DNA from: Candidatus Melainabacteria bacterium
Lineage (GTDB): Bacteria > Cyanobacteriota > Vampirovibrionia > Obscuribacterales > Obscuribacteraceae
NCBI GenBank assembly: GCA_003175915.1
Contig: PSRH01000031.1
Coordinates: forward strand, 1-15,835
DNA length: 15,835 bases
Direction of reading: 5' to 3'
A program made the position numbers and the translations under genes. The stretch's first letter is position 1. Each line of letters begins with the position of its first letter. The notes under the pieces are model-generated. The model did not search any database and was not told the origin of the DNA. It saw nothing but the letters and a program-made list of their open reading frames with translations. Positions 13,846 to 15,835 of the stretch are shown piece after piece.

Positions 13846-15237
13846 TCAGACTTTTATTTTGATCCAGGCTTTTGATTGATAGCGGGCTGCCACCAATAGA
13901 CCCATACAGTAGACGGAGATTGCCATGGCTGCCCAGGCGCCCTGCGGCCCTAAGCCAAAATAGAGGGCGAGAAACCAAGCCAGGGGTAGACGCACAGTCC
14001 ACTGCGTTATCAAAGTTATCCACATCGGTGTTTGAGTGTCGCCGGCTCCCTGCAGCGCACCCCCGAGAATCATCCCTAAAGCCAGCATTGGTTCGCACAA
14101 AGCATTGGTGCGCAAGTAGGAAGTAACATACCCTATTGTGTCAGGATCTTGGCTCATCGTGGCGGCCAGTGCTCCGGCCATGAGGAACATGCCCACGGCG
14201 AGAACGAGCATGAGACCAATGCCTATCCAGGTAATCTGCCAGCCGGCCTTGAATGCTCGTTCATACTGCTTGGCCCCTAGATTCTGCCCGACTATAGAAG
14301 AAATCGCCAGACTTAAAGCTAAGAGAGGCATGAACAGCAGAGCCTCAACACGCATGCCTATTGTCAAAGAGGCAATAGCGGCAGTGGGATTGGCACAGAG
14401 TTTCAGAATAAAGATAACCATGAACAGGCTGAAGGCCCAGCCAAGCCTTTGAAAGGCTGAGGGCATACCAATTTTGAAGACGCGCATAATCGTATCCCGA
14501 TGGTAGGGCAAAAGCTGATCGAGGCTGTCCTTCAAGTTGGAGAACTTGAGGCAGAAAAGACCGATGATGGCGCCAACGCAATCAGCAGCCAGTCCCGACC
14601 AGGCGATTCCTTTGACGCCAAGATTGGGCACGGGCCAATTGCCGTAGATCGTCAGGAAATCGCCGGCGATGTTGACCACGGTCATGCTGCCTATGATCAA
14701 AAGGGGTGTCTTGGCATTACCAGCCGCTCGAAAGGAGGCCGTGATGATGCTAATCAGGCTGAATGGTATGAGGATGAAAGTGTAAATGCTCAGGTAGGAT
14801 GTGGCTAAGGACAGGACTTCCGGTGAAGGAGTAAACAGGCTGAGCAAGGTTTGAGAGATGGCAAAACAAGTGAGCGTGAGAGCAACCCCCATGCCTAGTG
14901 CCAGAACAATCGATTGAGATATACCTCTTATGGCCAGGGCGTGATCCTTAGCGCCGAAAGCGCGAGAAACAACTGCGGTGGTGCCGACTGCAGCCGACAT
15001 CAAAAAAATCAAGAACATAAAGACGATATGTTCAGCCACACCTACGGAAGCCTGTGATGCCGAGCCAAGCTTCATGGCAACTTTCACATCGACCAGACCA
15101 ACAAGAGAATTGCTAACCGTGGTGAGCAACAACGGCCAAGACATTATCCAGATAGACCGCCAAATGCTGCCTTCAACAAGCGGCGCTTCCGAATTGGTTT
15201 TTTCCTCGATACTGGGGTTGGCCGCTGTTTCCGACAT
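13846..15237 (-). CDS. MATE family multidrug/toxin efflux transporter
   Basis: The 463-residue protein has about twelve membrane segments and the two-bundle plan of MATE antiporters, which export drugs, organic cations or metabolites using Na+ or H+ gradients. N-half features are WPLLLTTVSNSLVGLVDVKV (34-53), in helix 1, and AAVGTTAVVSRAFGAKDH (about 81-98). The second half repeats this pattern with MPSAFQRLGWAFSLF, then IASLTIGMRVEALLFMPLLA and GQNLGAKQYERAFKAGW. NALCEPMLALGMILGGALQG GAGDT-type sequence follows. The N-terminal 25 residues are a short acidic cytosolic tail. No strong SD is visible before ATG 15237. Substrate and coupling ion cannot be assigned. It converges on the TPR gene. 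Confidence 0.93.
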   Translation of the reverse strand: MSETAANPSIEEKTNSEAPLVEGSIWRSIWIMSWPLLLTTVSNSLVGLVDVKVAMKLGSASQASVGVAEHIVFMFLIFLMSAAVGTTAVVSRAFGAKDHALAIRGISQSIVLALGMGVALTLTCFAISQTLLSLFTPSPEVLSLATSYLSIYTFILIPFSLISIITASFRAAGNAKTPLLIIGSMTVVNIAGDFLTIYGNWPVPNLGVKGIAWSGLAADCVGAIIGLFCLKFSNLKDSLDQLLPYHRDTIMRVFKIGMPSAFQRLGWAFSLFMVIFILKLCANPTAAIASLTIGMRVEALLFMPLLALSLAISSIVGQNLGAKQYERAFKAGWQITWIGIGLMLVLAVGMFLMAGALAATMSQDPDTIGYVTSYLRTNALCEPMLALGMILGGALQGAGDTQTPMWITLITQWTVRLPLAWFLALYFGLGPQGAWAAMAISVYCMGLLVAARYQSKAWIKIKV

Positions 15238-15349
15238 GAAAACAGCTTACCAGCTCATCCTCGTTTCTCCGAAAAATTCTTATGAAAAGGCAAGAGTTTA
15301 ACGATGTTGAGAGAATTGCCCTCTGACTTTGATTATCGACTTGGGCTGA

Positions 15350-15835
15350 CTAGATCAAAAAAGGGTTACGTCTGGCACCATAAATTATTCTGGCTTTAGG
15401 GCTTGAGCCATCGCTAGGAAAAAATCCCGGGTGGGTATGCTGATAGCCGCGGGGCAAGGGCACCATCTTTCTATTGCTAGCGTCTGGGCAAACACTGTAA
15501 ATGCCAATGCTCTTCAGATCTTTCAAATTGGCATGCCAGAGCAGAAGCAATTTGCCGTCGCTAGACCACTCGGGCACACCGTCGTGGCTTTCCATGCTGT
15601 CTGGTAGGTTGGCGGTCAGATCTACTTCTTTGCCTGTGCGCACATCAATCACCAGAGAATGCCACGTCCCGTTTGCTGTCATCCGCATGAAAGCAACCTT
15701 TTCCGTATCGGGAGATAACCAGGGATCATAATCGCCCTGGTCAAATTGCTTATTCTTCGGCTGTGCGGAAAAAGATGGATTGGTAAGTTGACGGGCTCCT
15801 GTCCCGTCATTGTTCATGATCCACACTGCCTGGGG
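15350..15835 (-). CDS. TolB/PD40-like beta-propeller protein, N-terminus cut by window edge
   Basis: The frame is open from the right edge (it reads PQAVWIMNNDGTGARQLT at the start) to the TAG at 15352-15350, so about 161 residues of the C-terminal part are visible. WIMNNDGTGARQLT, DYDPWLSPDTEKVAFMR, VPEWSSDGKLLLLWH and THPGFFPSDG are degenerate PD40/WD40-like blades, as in TolB and related periplasmic or secreted propellers. The last blade would be completed by ARIIYGAR. A GTG at 15826 could start the frame, but the PD40 blade continues upstream of it, so I treat the gene as partial. Signal peptide, full blade number and partners lie outside the window. The gap to the MATE start is 112 bp. 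Confidence 0.8.
   Translation of the reverse strand, partial: PQAVWIMNNDGTGARQLTNPSFSAQPKNKQFDQGDYDPWLSPDTEKVAFMRMTANGTWHSLVIDVRTGKEVDLTANLPDSMESHDGVPEWSSDGKLLLLWHANLKDLKSIGIYSVCPDASNRKMVPLPRGYQHTHPGFFPSDGSSPKARIIYGARRNPFLI

Overview
This is a bacterial chromosomal window of roughly even GC content, with no rRNA, tRNA, CRISPR array or insertion sequence that I can see. The sigma-70 protein resembles cyanobacterial-type primary sigma factors. It sits beside a DUF4388 (PATAN-like) protein, a propionyl-CoA carboxylase beta subunit, a tryptophanyl-tRNA synthetase with a Cys cluster, and long Pro/Gln-rich proteins. Together these suggest a non-photosynthetic relative of Cyanobacteria (Melainabacteria/Vampirovibrionia, perhaps Obscuribacterales). 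That placement is inference from gene content; no marker gene here proves it.

Layout. Positions 1-3802 (minus strand) hold a two-gene regulatory operon: an ECF-type sigma factor (3802-3230) followed 14 bp later by a very long open frame. That frame starts at 3215 and is still open at base 1 (at least 1071 codons). It begins with a ZAS-type zinc-binding anti-sigma domain and continues as about 1000 residues of Pro/Ala/Gln/Trp-rich, apparently disordered protein that ends, within the window, in a 16/18-residue tandem repeat. A sigma-70-like promoter candidate flanked by a hairpin lies upstream. An unrecognised 242-aa protein is encoded divergently (4131-4859) and converges on a carboxyltransferase gene (6416-4869). 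A nested palindromic element (6495-6567) separates that gene from the principal-type sigma factor gene (7592-6615).

Positions 7842-9344 (plus) encode a three-part DUF4388 protein, divergent from the sigma factor. The short region after it contains a perfect 6-3-6 dyad, a leader hairpin and a strongly ribosome-bound 36-codon gene for a 50% Lys/Arg miniprotein (9484-9594). Then come trpS (9624-10661), whose product has a C-x21-C-x6-C-x2-C cluster like that of the Fe-S TrpRS enzymes, and an O-antigen-ligase-like membrane protein whose TTG start overlaps the trpS stop. A histidine phosphatase (plus) and a small SAM methyltransferase (minus) converge. A small TPR-like protein with a clear terminator follows. 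A MATE-family transporter (minus) and the C-terminal end of a TolB/PD40-like beta-propeller protein (minus, cut by the window edge) close the window.

Most of the right two thirds looks like ordinary housekeeping and envelope genes. The most unusual part is the sigma/giant zinc-finger protein operon at the left edge. Its long frame is easy to miss because it runs off the window and its Pro-rich composition opens several long shadow frames.
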